From Clostridium weizhouense (GTDB lineage: Bacteria; Bacillota; Clostridia; Clostridiales; Clostridiaceae), in NCBI RefSeq assembly GCF_019431045.1, contig NZ_JAHXPT010000007.1:62001-126000 (forward strand): a stretch of 64,000 nt of DNA, given 5' to 3'. A program made the position numbers and the translations under genes. Under the pieces are notes generated by a model. The model was not told where the DNA came from, did not search any database, and saw only the letters and a program-made list of their open reading frames with translations. Numbering within the stretch: the stretch's first letter is position 1; the number at the start of each line of letters is the position of its first letter. Shown piece by piece: positions 36,882 through 47,516 of the stretch.

Positions 36882-38540
36882 ATGAAAAGTGATGTTATAA
36901 AAAAAGGGGCAAATAGAGCACCACAAAGATCATTATTAAAGGCAACTGGTTTAACAGATGAAGAAATAGAAAGACCTTTAATAGGCATAGTTACTTCTCA
37001 AAATGATATTATTCCTGGTCATATAAATTTAGATAAAATTGTTGAAGGTGTTAAAAGGGGCATTTTAATGTCGGGAGGAACTCCTTTAGTGTTTCCATCA
37101 ATAGGGGTTTGTGATGGTATAGCAATGGGACATGAAGGAATGAAATATTCTTTAGTTACAAGAGAACTGATAGCAGATTCAACAGAATGTATGGTAAAGG
37201 CTCATGCTTTTGACGCCTTAGTATTTATACCTAATTGCGATAAGATTGTACCTGGTATGGTGATGGCGGCACTTAGATTAAATATCCCGTCTATAGTTAT
37301 AAGTGGAGGTCCAATGCTTGCAGGTAAATTTAATGATAAACAAATTTCACTTTCAACTATGTTTGAAGCTGTAGGGTCTTATGAGAATAGATCAATTAGT
37401 GAGAAAAATCTAAAGAAATTAGAAGAAAAAGCATGCCCAACATGCGGATCATGTTCAGGAATGTTTACTGCAAATTCTATGAATTGTTTATGTGAAGTAT
37501 TAGGAATAGCTTTACCTGGAAATGGAACAATACCTGCTGTATTTTCTGAAAGGGTTAGACTAGCTAAAAAGGCGGGAATGCAAGTTATGGAATTATTGAA
37601 GAATGATATTAAACCGAGAGATATAGTTAATGAAAATAGTATTAAAAATGCATTAACTGTTGATATGGCATTAGGTTGTTCTACAAATAGTGTACTTCAT
37701 TTAACGGCAATATCTAATGAAGCTAAGGTTGAAATGAACTTAGATATTATAAACGAGATATCATCAAAAACACCTAATTTGTGTAAGTTATCACCTGCTT
37801 CAGATACTGCTATTGAAGAATTATATGCAGCAGGTGGAGTTGCAGCTGTAATGTCTGAACTTTCAAAGAAGAATCTTTTAAATTTAGACTGTATAACAGT
37901 GACCGGAAAAACACAGAAAGTTAATATATCAGAAATACATGCTAAAAATAATGACGTTATTAAATCTATAGAATCTCCATATAGTCATACTGGTGGAATT
38001 GCAATTCTTAGGGGCAATCTAGCAAAAGATGGTGCTGTAGTGAAAAGATCAGCTGTAGTTCCTGAAATGTTAAAACATCAAGGTCCAGCAAGAGTGTTTA
38101 ACTGTGAAGAAGATGCAATAGAATCAATTTTTAATAACAAAATAAATCCAGGAGATGTAATTGTAATAAGATATGAGGGTCCTAAAGGGGGACCAGGGAT
38201 GAGAGAAATGCTTTCTTCAACAGCAGCAGTAGCTGGAATGGGGTTAGATAAATCAGTTGCATTAATTACTGATGGAAGGTTTAGTGGTGCAACAAGAGGG
38301 GCTGCAATAGGACATGTATCTCCAGAAGCTGCAAATGGTGGTGTTATTGCACTAGTTGAAGATGGAGATATTATATCGATAGATATAAACAATGCAAAAC
38401 TTGAATTAAATGTTAGTGAAGAGATTCTGAAAGAAAGACAAAGCAATTTAAAACTTTTAGAACCAAAAGTTAAGGAAGGGTATTTAGCAAGGTATGCTAA
38501 GTTAGTAACTTCAGCAAGTGAAGGAGCTATATTAAAATAA
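36882..38540 (+). CDS. ilvD: Dihydroxy-acid dehydratase
   Basis: Fe-S dehydratase of the valine/isoleucine pathway. 552 residues. Cluster cysteines are probably Cys119 ([11 protein letters not shown]) and Cys191 in [15 protein letters not shown] (Cys185 and Cys188 precede it). Other family segments: [21 protein letters not shown] and [20 protein letters not shown]. Ribosome site GGGGGAG overlaps the end of leuB, 6-base gap. Confidence 0.96.
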   Translation: MKSDVIKKGANRAPQRSLLKATGLTDEEIERPLIGIVTSQNDIIPGHINLDKIVEGVKRGILMSGGTPLVFPSIGVCDGIAMGHEGMKYSLVTRELIADSTECMVKAHAFDALVFIPNCDKIVPGMVMAALRLNIPSIVISGGPMLAGKFNDKQISLSTMFEAVGSYENRSISEKNLKKLEEKACPTCGSCSGMFTANSMNCLCEVLGIALPGNGTIPAVFSERVRLAKKAGMQVMELLKNDIKPRDIVNENSIKNALTVDMALGCSTNSVLHLTAISNEAKVEMNLDIINEISSKTPNLCKLSPASDTAIEELYAAGGVAAVMSELSKKNLLNLDCITVTGKTQKVNISEIHAKNNDVIKSIESPYSHTGGIAILRGNLAKDGAVVKRSAVVPEMLKHQGPARVFNCEEDAIESIFNNKINPGDVIVIRYEGPKGGPGMREMLSSTAAVAGMGLDKSVALITDGRFSGATRGAAIGHVSPEAANGGVIALVEDGDIISIDINNAKLELNVSEEILKERQSNLKLLEPKVKEGYLARYAKLVTSASEGAILK

Positions 38541-38592
38541 AAAATTAATGTAATAAGCAATTTTAATATTTATAAGTAAAGGGGTGAAATAA

Positions 38593-40272
38593 ATGTTATT
38601 AACAGGGGCTGAAATATTAATTAAGTCTTTAATTGATGAGGGAGTAGAGACTATCTTTGGGTATCCTGGAGGTGCTGTTTTAAATATATATGATGAATTA
38701 TATAAATATAAGGATAAGATTAATCATATTTTAACTTGCCATGAACAAGCAGCAGCTCATGCAGCAGATGGTTACTCAAGAGCAACGGGGAAAGTTGGGG
38801 TTTGTATAGCGACTTCAGGTCCTGGGGCAACAAATCTTGTAACTGGTATTGCAACAGCATATATGGATTCAATTCCTATCGTTGCAATAACAGGAAATGT
38901 ACCTAAGTCACTTCTTGGAAAAGATAGTTTTCAAGAAGTAGATATTTCAGGTATTACAATGCCTATTACTAAACACAATTATATTGTAAAAAATGTAGAA
39001 GACTTGCAAAGGATAATTAAAGATGCTTTTTATATAGCACAGGAAGGAAGACCAGGACCAGTTCTGATTGATATTCCTAAAGATATAACTGCAAATAAAG
39101 GAGTCTACAAGAGTTTAATTACGAGAGAAAGATGTAAAGATAAGAATATATTAAATGAAGAAGCTATAGCTGAAGTAATACAATATATAAATGATAGCAA
39201 GAGGCCGTTTATATATGCAGGTGGTGGAATTGTTTCTTCAGAAGCAACTGATGAACTTATAACTTTTGCAGAGAAAATAAATGCTCCTGTATCAACTTCA
39301 TTAATGTGTACATCAGCTTTTCCCTTTGATCATTCACTATATACAGGCATGATAGGTATGCATGGAACAAAAGCATCAAATGTAGCAGCAACAAAATGTG
39401 ATTTATTGATAACATTAGGCGCTAGATTTAGCGATAGGGTTATTAGTAATCAAAATCATATTAAGAATGCTAAGATAATTCATATAGATATAGATCCAGC
39501 AGAAATAAATAAAAATGTGAAAGTTGATTCTTATATAGTTGGAGATTTAAAAGATGTATTAAATAGATTAATACCAGTTATAGATGAAAAGAAAAATAAA
39601 GAATGGCTTGATTTTATTGACTCTATTAAGGAAAAAAAGACATTTAAAGAAGATGATTGTAATGAATTAACACCTGAACTTTTATTTAATAAATTAAATA
39701 ATTTGAATGATGGAAACTTTATAATAACTACTGAAGTTGGACAACATCAAATGTGGGCAGCTCAATATTTTAATTGTAGAAATAGAAGAAGTTTTTTAAG
39801 TTCAGGTGGACTTGGAACAATGGGATATGGTCTTGGGGCTGCTATTGGGGCACAAATTGGTAGTCCAAATAAACGAGTATTTAATATTGCTGGGGACGGA
39901 AGTTTTGGGATGAATTGCAATGAACTAGCTACAGTTGTTAAAAATAAGTTACCAATAGTAACAATAATACTTAATAATAATTCTTTAGGAATGGTTAGAC
40001 AATGGCAAATGTTATTTTATGATGGAAGGTACTCAGAGACAACACTTAATAGAGAAACAGATTATGTAAAGCTGGCTGAGGCGTTTGGAGCTAGAGGATT
40101 TAGAGTAATAGAGAAAAGTGAACTTGATTATGTTTTAAATCAAGCTATATCATCTAAAGAACCTGTTTTAATAGACTATGTGATAAATTGTGATAAAAAA
40201 GTTTTTCCTATGGTTGCACCTGGTGCACCAATTAATCAAATAATAAGCGAAGAAGATATAAACAATAATTAG
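38593..40272 (+). CDS. ilvB: Acetolactate synthase large (catalytic) subunit
   Basis: TPP-dependent condensation of pyruvate with pyruvate or 2-oxobutyrate. 559 residues. Glu51 (CHEQAAAHAADGYSRA) activates the TPP ring; the TPP/Mg motif is GDGSFGMNCNELATVVKNKLP ending in NNNSLG; the FAD-binding middle domain has GARFSDRV. It pairs with IlvN encoded 4.7 kb upstream, so the biosynthetic (AHAS) rather than the catabolic acetolactate synthase is meant. GGGGTGA ribosome site. Confidence 0.95.
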   Translation: MLLTGAEILIKSLIDEGVETIFGYPGGAVLNIYDELYKYKDKINHILTCHEQAAAHAADGYSRATGKVGVCIATSGPGATNLVTGIATAYMDSIPIVAITGNVPKSLLGKDSFQEVDISGITMPITKHNYIVKNVEDLQRIIKDAFYIAQEGRPGPVLIDIPKDITANKGVYKSLITRERCKDKNILNEEAIAEVIQYINDSKRPFIYAGGGIVSSEATDELITFAEKINAPVSTSLMCTSAFPFDHSLYTGMIGMHGTKASNVAATKCDLLITLGARFSDRVISNQNHIKNAKIIHIDIDPAEINKNVKVDSYIVGDLKDVLNRLIPVIDEKKNKEWLDFIDSIKEKKTFKEDDCNELTPELLFNKLNNLNDGNFIITTEVGQHQMWAAQYFNCRNRRSFLSSGGLGTMGYGLGAAIGAQIGSPNKRVFNIAGDGSFGMNCNELATVVKNKLPIVTIILNNNSLGMVRQWQMLFYDGRYSETTLNRETDYVKLAEAFGARGFRVIEKSELDYVLNQAISSKEPVLIDYVINCDKKVFPMVAPGAPINQIISEEDINNN

Positions 40273-41289
<1,017 letters not shown>

Positions 41290-41300
41290 TTTTTTAGTTA

Positions 41301-41367
41301 GACTATGTTTTAAGTAAATGTTGATACTATAATATCAATACTACTTTAGAACATAGTCCTATTTTTA
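41301..41367 (+). terminator. Terminator of the ilv-leu operon
   Basis: GACTATGTT (41301-41309) pairs with AACATAGTC (41350-41358), and inside it TTGATA (41321) with TATCAA (41333); about 21 of 26 positions pair. CTATTTTTA follows. The remaining 300 bases up to 41671 hold only AT-rich sequence. Confidence 0.85.
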
Positions 41368-41671
41368 TGCTCAATTTTGTACACAGTTTTTGTGAATTGT
41401 TATTAGAAAATTAATAAAGTTGTGGATAAAATGTTATAAATATAGGACAGAATTTTTAAACTTATATAAAATAATTATTAGATTGATTATTTCAAAGCGA
41501 AAATATAAATCTAATATTGGAGTTTATGGTATAATAATTTTTAAGATTAGTATATTAAAAAATTTTATATAGTTTTATTATATTATTTAAAGTATAGTAT
41601 TTATAAATGTATATAAGATTTATATTAGTTATAAAAAATTGCTGGGAATTATATATTTTAAGGAAATATCT

Positions 41672-41920
41672 ATGAATTATGTTTATATTGTAGAATGCTC
41701 TGATGGAACATTTTATACTGGATGGACAGTAGATTTGGAAAAGAGGATTAAAACTCATTCATCAGGTAAAGGAGCTAAATATACAAGGGGAAGAGGTCCA
41801 GTTAAACTTTTATATTATGAAAAATTTAATAATAAAAGTGATGCTATGAAAAGGGAATGTGAAATAAAAAAATTAAATAGGAAGCAAAAAGAAATTTTAA
41901 TAAAAAAATATAGAGAATAA
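41672..41920 (+). CDS. GIY-YIG domain protein (UPF0213/YhbQ type)
   Basis: 82 residues, essentially one GIY-YIG nuclease domain: [17 protein letters not shown] with the two signature tyrosine motifs, Lys-Arg in [19 protein letters not shown], and the metal-binding glutamate in [10 protein letters not shown]. Stand-alone proteins of this size may act on branched or single-stranded DNA, though the role in clostridia is unknown. The start at 41672 is supported by AAGGAAA upstream; the longer frame from 41639 has none. Probably not functionally tied to the maltose genes beside it. Confidence 0.88.
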   Translation: MNYVYIVECSDGTFYTGWTVDLEKRIKTHSSGKGAKYTRGRGPVKLLYYEKFNNKSDAMKRECEIKKLNRKQKEILIKKYRE

Positions 41921-41941
41921 ATTTATTATGGGAGAGGAAAT

Positions 41942-42943
41942 ATGAAGGTTACAATAAAAGAAGTTGCTAAGGAGGCAAATGTTTCGCCATCAACTGTATC
42001 TAGAGTACTATCTGATAGCAAACAAATTAGTCAAGAAACTAAAGAAAAAGTTAGAGAAGCTATAAAAAAATTAAAGTATAAACCGAATGCAATAGCTAGA
42101 AGTTTAGCAAATAATAAAACAAGAATATTAGGAATAATACTTCCAAATGAAGCACAAGATTTATTAAAAAATCCATTCTTTATGCAAGCAATGAGGGGAA
42201 TGAGTCTATATGCTCAAAGTAAGAATTATTATATATCATATGCATTTAGTAAAGATGATAGTACAGATATAGAGCATGTAAAGGATTTTATAAATAGTAA
42301 TTTGGTGGATGGAATTTGTTTATTAAGATCTAAAATTAATGATATTAATGTAAAATATTTAAAAGAAGTAGGATTTCCATTTGTTATAATTGGAAGACCA
42401 GAAGAGTCTGAGGGTGTATTATGGGTAGATAATGACAATTTTAAAGCTACTTATGATTTGGTAAATGATTTAATTAAAAAAGGCCATAAGGATATAGCTT
42501 TTATAGGAGCAAAAGAAGAATGGAATGTAACTAAAGATAGAGTAAATGGATTTAAAGTAGCATGTGAAATTAATGGTGTTAAAATTAATAAAAAGCATTT
42601 AATTATAGGTAAAGAATTTACCGAACAAGAAGGTGCTAATTTGACATATATGTTATTAAAAAGCAAAGCCCCGACAGCTATAATAGCAGAAGATGATATT
42701 TTAGCTTTTGGAGTATTAAAAATTCTTAAAGAAAATAATATTAATAACATATCAGTAATAGGATTTAATAATACCCATTTAGCAGAATTTCAAGATCCTC
42801 CTTTAGCATCAGTAGATATAAATGCTTCTGAATTGGGGTTTTATGCCAGTAAGTTATTGATAGATTCATTAGAAACTAAAGAACCAGGGTTAAATCATTA
42901 TATTGTTAACACTAAATTAATAAAAAGGGACTCATTAAAATAA
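41942..42943 (+). CDS. malR: LacI-family transcriptional regulator, probably MalR
   Basis: 333 residues. N-terminal helix-turn-helix TIKEVAKEANVSPSTVSRVLSDSKQIS with hinge helix NAIARSLANNKT, then a periplasmic-binding-protein-like sugar domain (ILGIILPNEAQDLL, GHKDIAFIGAKEEWNVTKDRVNGF). The neighbours for maltose uptake and cleavage and the palindromic GCAAnCGnTTGC-like sites downstream (42988-43239) suggest it represses that operon and perhaps itself. The inducer cannot be read from sequence. GGAGAGG ribosome site. Confidence 0.85.
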   Translation: MKVTIKEVAKEANVSPSTVSRVLSDSKQISQETKEKVREAIKKLKYKPNAIARSLANNKTRILGIILPNEAQDLLKNPFFMQAMRGMSLYAQSKNYYISYAFSKDDSTDIEHVKDFINSNLVDGICLLRSKINDINVKYLKEVGFPFVIIGRPEESEGVLWVDNDNFKATYDLVNDLIKKGHKDIAFIGAKEEWNVTKDRVNGFKVACEINGVKINKKHLIIGKEFTEQEGANLTYMLLKSKAPTAIIAEDDILAFGVLKILKENNINNISVIGFNNTHLAEFQDPPLASVDINASELGFYASKLLIDSLETKEPGLNHYIVNTKLIKRDSLK

Positions 42944-42987
42944 TTTTAATAGTAAAATTTTAATATAGAATTTATACATAATTTTAT

Positions 42988-43239
42988 GCAAGCGTTTGCG
43001 AAAAAATATGTAAACGAGAGAAAATGATATGAAAACGTAAGCAAAATATATAATTTTTATTATAAATTAACCTTAAACGTTTTGTAATAGGTTTCTATAA
43101 TTGATATAATTTAAAATATAAACGATACTATAAATATGGTAATATCAATAAAATAATATTTTATATAAAATAATACATGATTACTATTAACATACAGAAA
43201 AAGTTGCATTAAATCGACTGTATATATGCAATCGATTGC
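42988..43239 (+). promoter_or_regulatory. Promoter and LacI-type operator array of the maltose operon
   Basis: Four sites of the LacI/MalR kind: GCAAGCGTTTGC (42988-42999), GAAAACGTAAGC (43031-43042, weak), TTAAACGTTTTG (43073-43084) and GCAATCGATTGC (43228-43239, perfect palindrome touching the ribosome site). The promoter is TTGTAA (43082-43087), 17-base spacer, TATAAT (43105-43110), so the third site overlaps the -35 box and the fourth blocks the leader. Several may also act as catabolite (CcpA) sites. Confidence 0.7.
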
Positions 43240-43257
43240 GAAGGGAGAACATTTTTA

Positions 43258-44916
43258 ATGAAAAAAATTTGGTGGAAAGAAGCAATAGGATATCAAATTT
43301 ATCCAAGAAGTTTTAATGATTCTAATGGCGATGGAATTGGTGATATTAAAGGGATAATATCTAAATTAGATTATTTAAAAGATTTAGGAATAGACGTAAT
43401 TTGGATATGCCCAATGTATAAATCACCTAATGATGATAATGGTTATGATATAAGTGATTATAAAGATGTAATGGAAGAGTTCGGAACTATGGACGATTTT
43501 GATGAATTATTATCAGAGACTCATAAAAGAAATATGAAATTAATTATTGATTTAGTTGTTAATCATACTAGTGATGAACATCCATGGTTTATTGAATCAA
43601 AATCATCTAAAGATAATCCCAAAAGAGATTGGTATATTTGGAAAGAAGGTAAGAATGGATTAGAGCCTAACAATTGGGAGAGTATATTCAAAGGTTCAGC
43701 TTGGGAATGTGATAAAAATACAGAAGAATACTATTTGCATCTCTTTACCAAAAAACAACCTGATTTAAACTGGGAAAATCCTGAAGTAAGAAAAGAAATT
43801 TATGAAATGATAAATTGGTGGCTAGATAAAGGTATTGATGGATTCAGAGTTGATGCAATAAGTCATATAAAGAAAGATCAAAGTTTTAAAGACATGCCAA
43901 ATCCTAATAAAGAAAGATATGTTTCATCATTTGATAAACATATGAATTTTCCAGGTATCCATATGTTTTTAGCGGAACTGTACAATAACACATTTAGTAA
44001 GTATGACATAATGACTGTGGGTGAAGCTAATGGAGTTGATTCTGAAGATGCAATACTTTGGGTTGGAGAACAAGATGGAAAATTTAATATGGTATTTCAA
44101 TTTGAACACCTTGCTTTATGGGAATCAGATACAAACTTCTCTGTTAAAGCTTTAAAAAAGGCATTAACAAAATGGCAAAATAATTTAAATGGGGTAGGTT
44201 GGAATGCACTATTTATAGAAAATCATGATATTCCTAGAGTTATATCAACATGTGGAAATGATGAAGAATTTAGAATAGAGTGTGCTAAAGCTTTTGCTTT
44301 AATGTACTTCATGCAACAAGGAACACCATTTATTTATCAAGGACAAGAGTTGGGGATGAGAAATGTTGAGTTCAGTGATATTTCTGAGTATAACGATGTT
44401 AAATGTATAAATGTTTATAATGAGGATATTCAAAAAGGGTATTCTAAAGAAGAGGCAATGAAACATGTTTGGTCAACATCAAGAGACAATGCACGTACGC
44501 CAATGCAGTGGGATGCCACAGAGAATGCAGGTTTTTCTAAAGTTAAACCTTGGATTGGAATAAATCCCGATTATAAAGAAATTAATGTATCAACAGAACT
44601 TAAAGACCCAAATTCAGTATTAAATTTTTATAAAAAACTAATTGATACAAAAAAACATAGTGAAACTTTAATATATGGTGAATACAAACTTATTTTAGAG
44701 GAAGATGAGAATATCTATTCATATTTAAGAGAATTTAATGGTCATAAGTACATAATAATATGTAATCTTTCAAACAGTCAAAGTAAATTTGAATATATTA
44801 AAGAAACTTTGAATTACTCAGGTTTAATTTTAGCTAATTATAAAGTAGACAAACATGAAGATACAAGTAGTATTTTATTAAAGCCTTGGGAAGCAAGATT
44901 ATATAAAATTATATAA
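43258..44916 (+). CDS. malL: GH13 alpha-glucosidase (MalL type)
   Basis: Cytosolic enzyme that releases glucose from short alpha-glucosides. 552 residues, no signal peptide. Catalytic residues: nucleophile Asp199 (GFRVDAI), acid/base Glu256 (TVGEANG), stabiliser Asp324 (FIENHDIPR). The residue after the nucleophile is Ala200; oligo-1,6-glucosidases tend to have valine and alpha-1,4-acting enzymes alanine or threonine, so maltose cleavage is favoured. AAGGGAG ribosome site. It heads the operon with the PTS permease. Confidence 0.92.
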   Translation: MKKIWWKEAIGYQIYPRSFNDSNGDGIGDIKGIISKLDYLKDLGIDVIWICPMYKSPNDDNGYDISDYKDVMEEFGTMDDFDELLSETHKRNMKLIIDLVVNHTSDEHPWFIESKSSKDNPKRDWYIWKEGKNGLEPNNWESIFKGSAWECDKNTEEYYLHLFTKKQPDLNWENPEVRKEIYEMINWWLDKGIDGFRVDAISHIKKDQSFKDMPNPNKERYVSSFDKHMNFPGIHMFLAELYNNTFSKYDIMTVGEANGVDSEDAILWVGEQDGKFNMVFQFEHLALWESDTNFSVKALKKALTKWQNNLNGVGWNALFIENHDIPRVISTCGNDEEFRIECAKAFALMYFMQQGTPFIYQGQELGMRNVEFSDISEYNDVKCINVYNEDIQKGYSKEEAMKHVWSTSRDNARTPMQWDATENAGFSKVKPWIGINPDYKEINVSTELKDPNSVLNFYKKLIDTKKHSETLIYGEYKLILEEDENIYSYLREFNGHKYIIICNLSNSQSKFEYIKETLNYSGLILANYKVDKHEDTSSILLKPWEARLYKII

Positions 44917-45008
44917 ATATATTTTGAGTTATGGTAAAAGGGTATTGAAAAATTATGATTTAATGCCTAAGAAAAATTAAAGAATTATAAAATTAGGAGG
45001 AATAAAAA

Positions 45009-46667
45009 ATGGAAGCAAAGAAAGGAAAACTTTTCTCATTTGACTTTTGGCAAAAATTTGGGAAAGCACTTATGGTTGTTGTTGCAGTAATGCCAGCGGC
45101 AGGACTAATGATATGTACAGGAAAATTAATTGGGATGTTTGGAGACATGTCTCTTATGCAAACCATTGCAAGAGTTGTAGAGGACCTAGGATGGGGAATT
45201 ATAGGTAATTTACATATTTTATTTGCAGTTGCAATTGGAGGTTCATGGGCTAAAGAACGTGCTGGTGGAGCATTTGCAGCACTTATTGCATTTATACTAA
45301 CAAATCGTGTAACAGGTGCAATTTTTGGAGTAAGTGCAACAATGCTAGGGGATAAAACAGCAACAGTTACTTCATTATTTGGACAAAAATTAGTAGTAGG
45401 AGATTACTTTACATCTATACTTGGTGCACCAGCATTAAATATGGGAGTATTCATTGGAATTATTTCAGGTTTCTTAGGAGCTACATTATATAATAAATAT
45501 TACAATTTCAACAAGTTACCAAATGCATTATCATTCTTTAATGGTAAACGTTTTGTTCCGTTTGTAGTTATTGTAGGATCTGTAGTTACAGCTTTAATAC
45601 TTTCAATTTTTTGGCCATTTGCACAATATGGATTGAATTCTTTTGGAATATGGCTTGCAACATCTAAGGATACAGCACCAATTTTATCACCTTTTATTTA
45701 TGGATGTTTAGAACGTTTACTATTACCGTTTGGATTACATCATATGCTTACTATTCCAGTAAATTATACAGAATTAGGTGGAACATATACAATATTATCA
45801 GGAACAAATGTAGGGCATGTAATAGCAGGTCAAGAACCATTATGGTTTGCTTGGATTTCTGATTTAATTAACTTAAAAAATACTGGAGATATGAGTGCAT
45901 ATAATAATTTATTAGCTACAGTTACTCCAGCAAGATTTAAATGTGGACAAGTAATTCTTTCAAGTGCATCTTTAATAGGTGTTGCATTTGCTATGTATAG
46001 AAATGTTGATGAGGATAAGAAGCATAAATATAAATCAATGTTTTTATCAGCAGGACTTGCAGTATTTTTAACAGGAGTTACAGAGCCAATTGAATTTATG
46101 TTCATGTTTGTTTCTCCAATACTTTATGGAGTATATGCAGTTATAACAGGTATTGGATTTGCATTAGCTGATATAATAAATTTAAGAATACAAGCTTTTG
46201 GATTTGTAGAATTTACAACTCGTCTTCCTATGTTTGTTAAAGCAGGACTAACAATGGATGTGGTTAATTTTGTTATTAGTGCAGGAGTATTCTTCTTCTT
46301 AAATTACTTTACATTTAATTTCTTAATAAAGAAATTTAAAATAGCAACTCCAGGACGTAGAGGTAACTATATAGAATCAGAAGGTGAAGAAGAAATAGTA
46401 AAATCAGATAAGTCTATTTCAGTAGGAGATCAACTAGCTGTAAAGATTATTTCATTATTAGGAGAGAAAGAAAACATAGTTGATGTTGATGCATGTATGA
46501 CACGTTTAAGAGTAACTGTTAAAAATAAAGAGTTAGTTGCAGATCAAAAAGAATGGAAGAAAAATGGAGCTCTTGGTTTAGTTCATAAAGATAATGGTAT
46601 ACAAGCAATATACGGTCCTAAAGCAGATGTATTAAAGTCAAATATTCAAGATATATTAGGAGTGTAG
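45009..46667 (+). CDS. malP: PTS maltose/glucose-type EIICB permease
   Basis: 552 residues: EIIC domain (residues 1-440, about ten membrane helices, starting FWQKFGKALMVVVAVMPAAGLM) and C-terminal EIIB domain with phosphocysteine Cys496 (VDACMTRLRVTVKN). The HHMLTIPVNYTELGG and TGVTEPIEFMFMFV segments are typical of glucose/maltose-family EIIC. No EIIA domain is fused, so EIIA-Glc must come from elsewhere. Located between an alpha-glucosidase and a phosphatase-like gene, which favours maltose as substrate over glucose. AGGAGG ribosome site. Confidence 0.9.
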   Translation: MEAKKGKLFSFDFWQKFGKALMVVVAVMPAAGLMICTGKLIGMFGDMSLMQTIARVVEDLGWGIIGNLHILFAVAIGGSWAKERAGGAFAALIAFILTNRVTGAIFGVSATMLGDKTATVTSLFGQKLVVGDYFTSILGAPALNMGVFIGIISGFLGATLYNKYYNFNKLPNALSFFNGKRFVPFVVIVGSVVTALILSIFWPFAQYGLNSFGIWLATSKDTAPILSPFIYGCLERLLLPFGLHHMLTIPVNYTELGGTYTILSGTNVGHVIAGQEPLWFAWISDLINLKNTGDMSAYNNLLATVTPARFKCGQVILSSASLIGVAFAMYRNVDEDKKHKYKSMFLSAGLAVFLTGVTEPIEFMFMFVSPILYGVYAVITGIGFALADIINLRIQAFGFVEFTTRLPMFVKAGLTMDVVNFVISAGVFFFLNYFTFNFLIKKFKIATPGRRGNYIESEGEEEIVKSDKSISVGDQLAVKIISLLGEKENIVDVDACMTRLRVTVKNKELVADQKEWKKNGALGLVHKDNGIQAIYGPKADVLKSNIQDILGV

Positions 46668-46671
46668 TAGA

Positions 46672-47463
46672 GTGAAGTTATTAACTTTAAATTGTCATTC
46701 TTGGCAGGAAGACAATCAATTTGATAAAATAAAATATTTAGCAAAAATAATAAATGAAAAAGATTATGATGTAATAGCTCTTCAAGAAGTTAGTCAATCA
46801 TTAAAGGAAGAAAAAATAGATTCAAAATTAAAAAAAGATAATTTTGCAGTAATATTAAAACAAGAATTAGATAATTATAGTAAAGATAAGTATGATTTTT
46901 ATTGGGATTTCTCTCATATAGGATATGATATTTATGAAGAAGGGATAGCTATATTTACTAAAAGGAAAATTTTAAATAGTGAATCTTTCTTTATTACAAA
47001 AAGTAAAGATATCTTATATTGGAAAGCAAGAAAAATTATTAAAATGACAATTAATTATGATGGTAAAGAGGTAGATTTTTATTCATGCCATTTGGGTTGG
47101 TGGAATGATGATGAAGAACCATTTGAAAACCAAGTAAAAAATCTTATAGAAACTGTAGATAATAATAGGTTAACTTTTTTTATGGGAGATTTTAATAATA
47201 ATGCTTTTGTAAAAGGTGAAGGATATGATTATTTACTTAATAGCGGATTAATAGATACTTTTAATTTAGCTAAAGAGGTGAGTTCTAGTGTTACTGTAAA
47301 AGGAAAGATTGATGGTTGGGATGAGAATAAAGACAAGCTTAGATTAGATTTAATTTTATCAAATAAGTTAATAGAGGTTAAAAGTTCTAAAGTAATATTT
47401 AATGGAATAAACGAAGATGTAATATCTGATCATTACGGAGTTGAAGTTCATTTGAATATATAA
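46672..47463 (+). CDS. mapP: Endonuclease/exonuclease/phosphatase-fold protein, probable maltose 6'-phosphate phosphatase
   Basis: 263 residues. Metal-dependent phosphoesterase fold: Asn7 (LTLNCHSW), Glu39 (VIALQEVS), HLGWWNDDE, Asp173/Asn175 (GDFNNN) and Asp253-His254 (SDHYGVEVH). The fold covers nucleases and phosphatases; the phosphatase call rests on context. The gene starts 4 bases after malP (GTG, AGGAG upstream), and in Enterococcus faecalis MapP of this superfamily dephosphorylates PTS-imported maltose 6'-phosphate so that maltose enzymes can use it. No phospho-alpha-glucosidase (GH4) is nearby, which fits. Confidence 0.72.
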   Translation: MKLLTLNCHSWQEDNQFDKIKYLAKIINEKDYDVIALQEVSQSLKEEKIDSKLKKDNFAVILKQELDNYSKDKYDFYWDFSHIGYDIYEEGIAIFTKRKILNSESFFITKSKDILYWKARKIIKMTINYDGKEVDFYSCHLGWWNDDEEPFENQVKNLIETVDNNRLTFFMGDFNNNAFVKGEGYDYLLNSGLIDTFNLAKEVSSSVTVKGKIDGWDENKDKLRLDLILSNKLIEVKSSKVIFNGINEDVISDHYGVEVHLNI

Positions 47464-47466
47464 GTA

Positions 47467-47516
47467 GATAGAAAAAAATAAGATGGATACTTTAATCCGT
47501 CTTATTTTTTTCTATC
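47467..47516. terminator. Bidirectional terminator, 22-bp stem
   Basis: The stem arms 47467-47488 and 47495-47516 are complementary over 22 bases with a single G-T pair; the loop is 6 bases. A and T runs lie in the arms. The right arm encodes the last residues of the reverse-strand MarR protein, whose stop is at 47492-47494. Confidence 0.9.
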
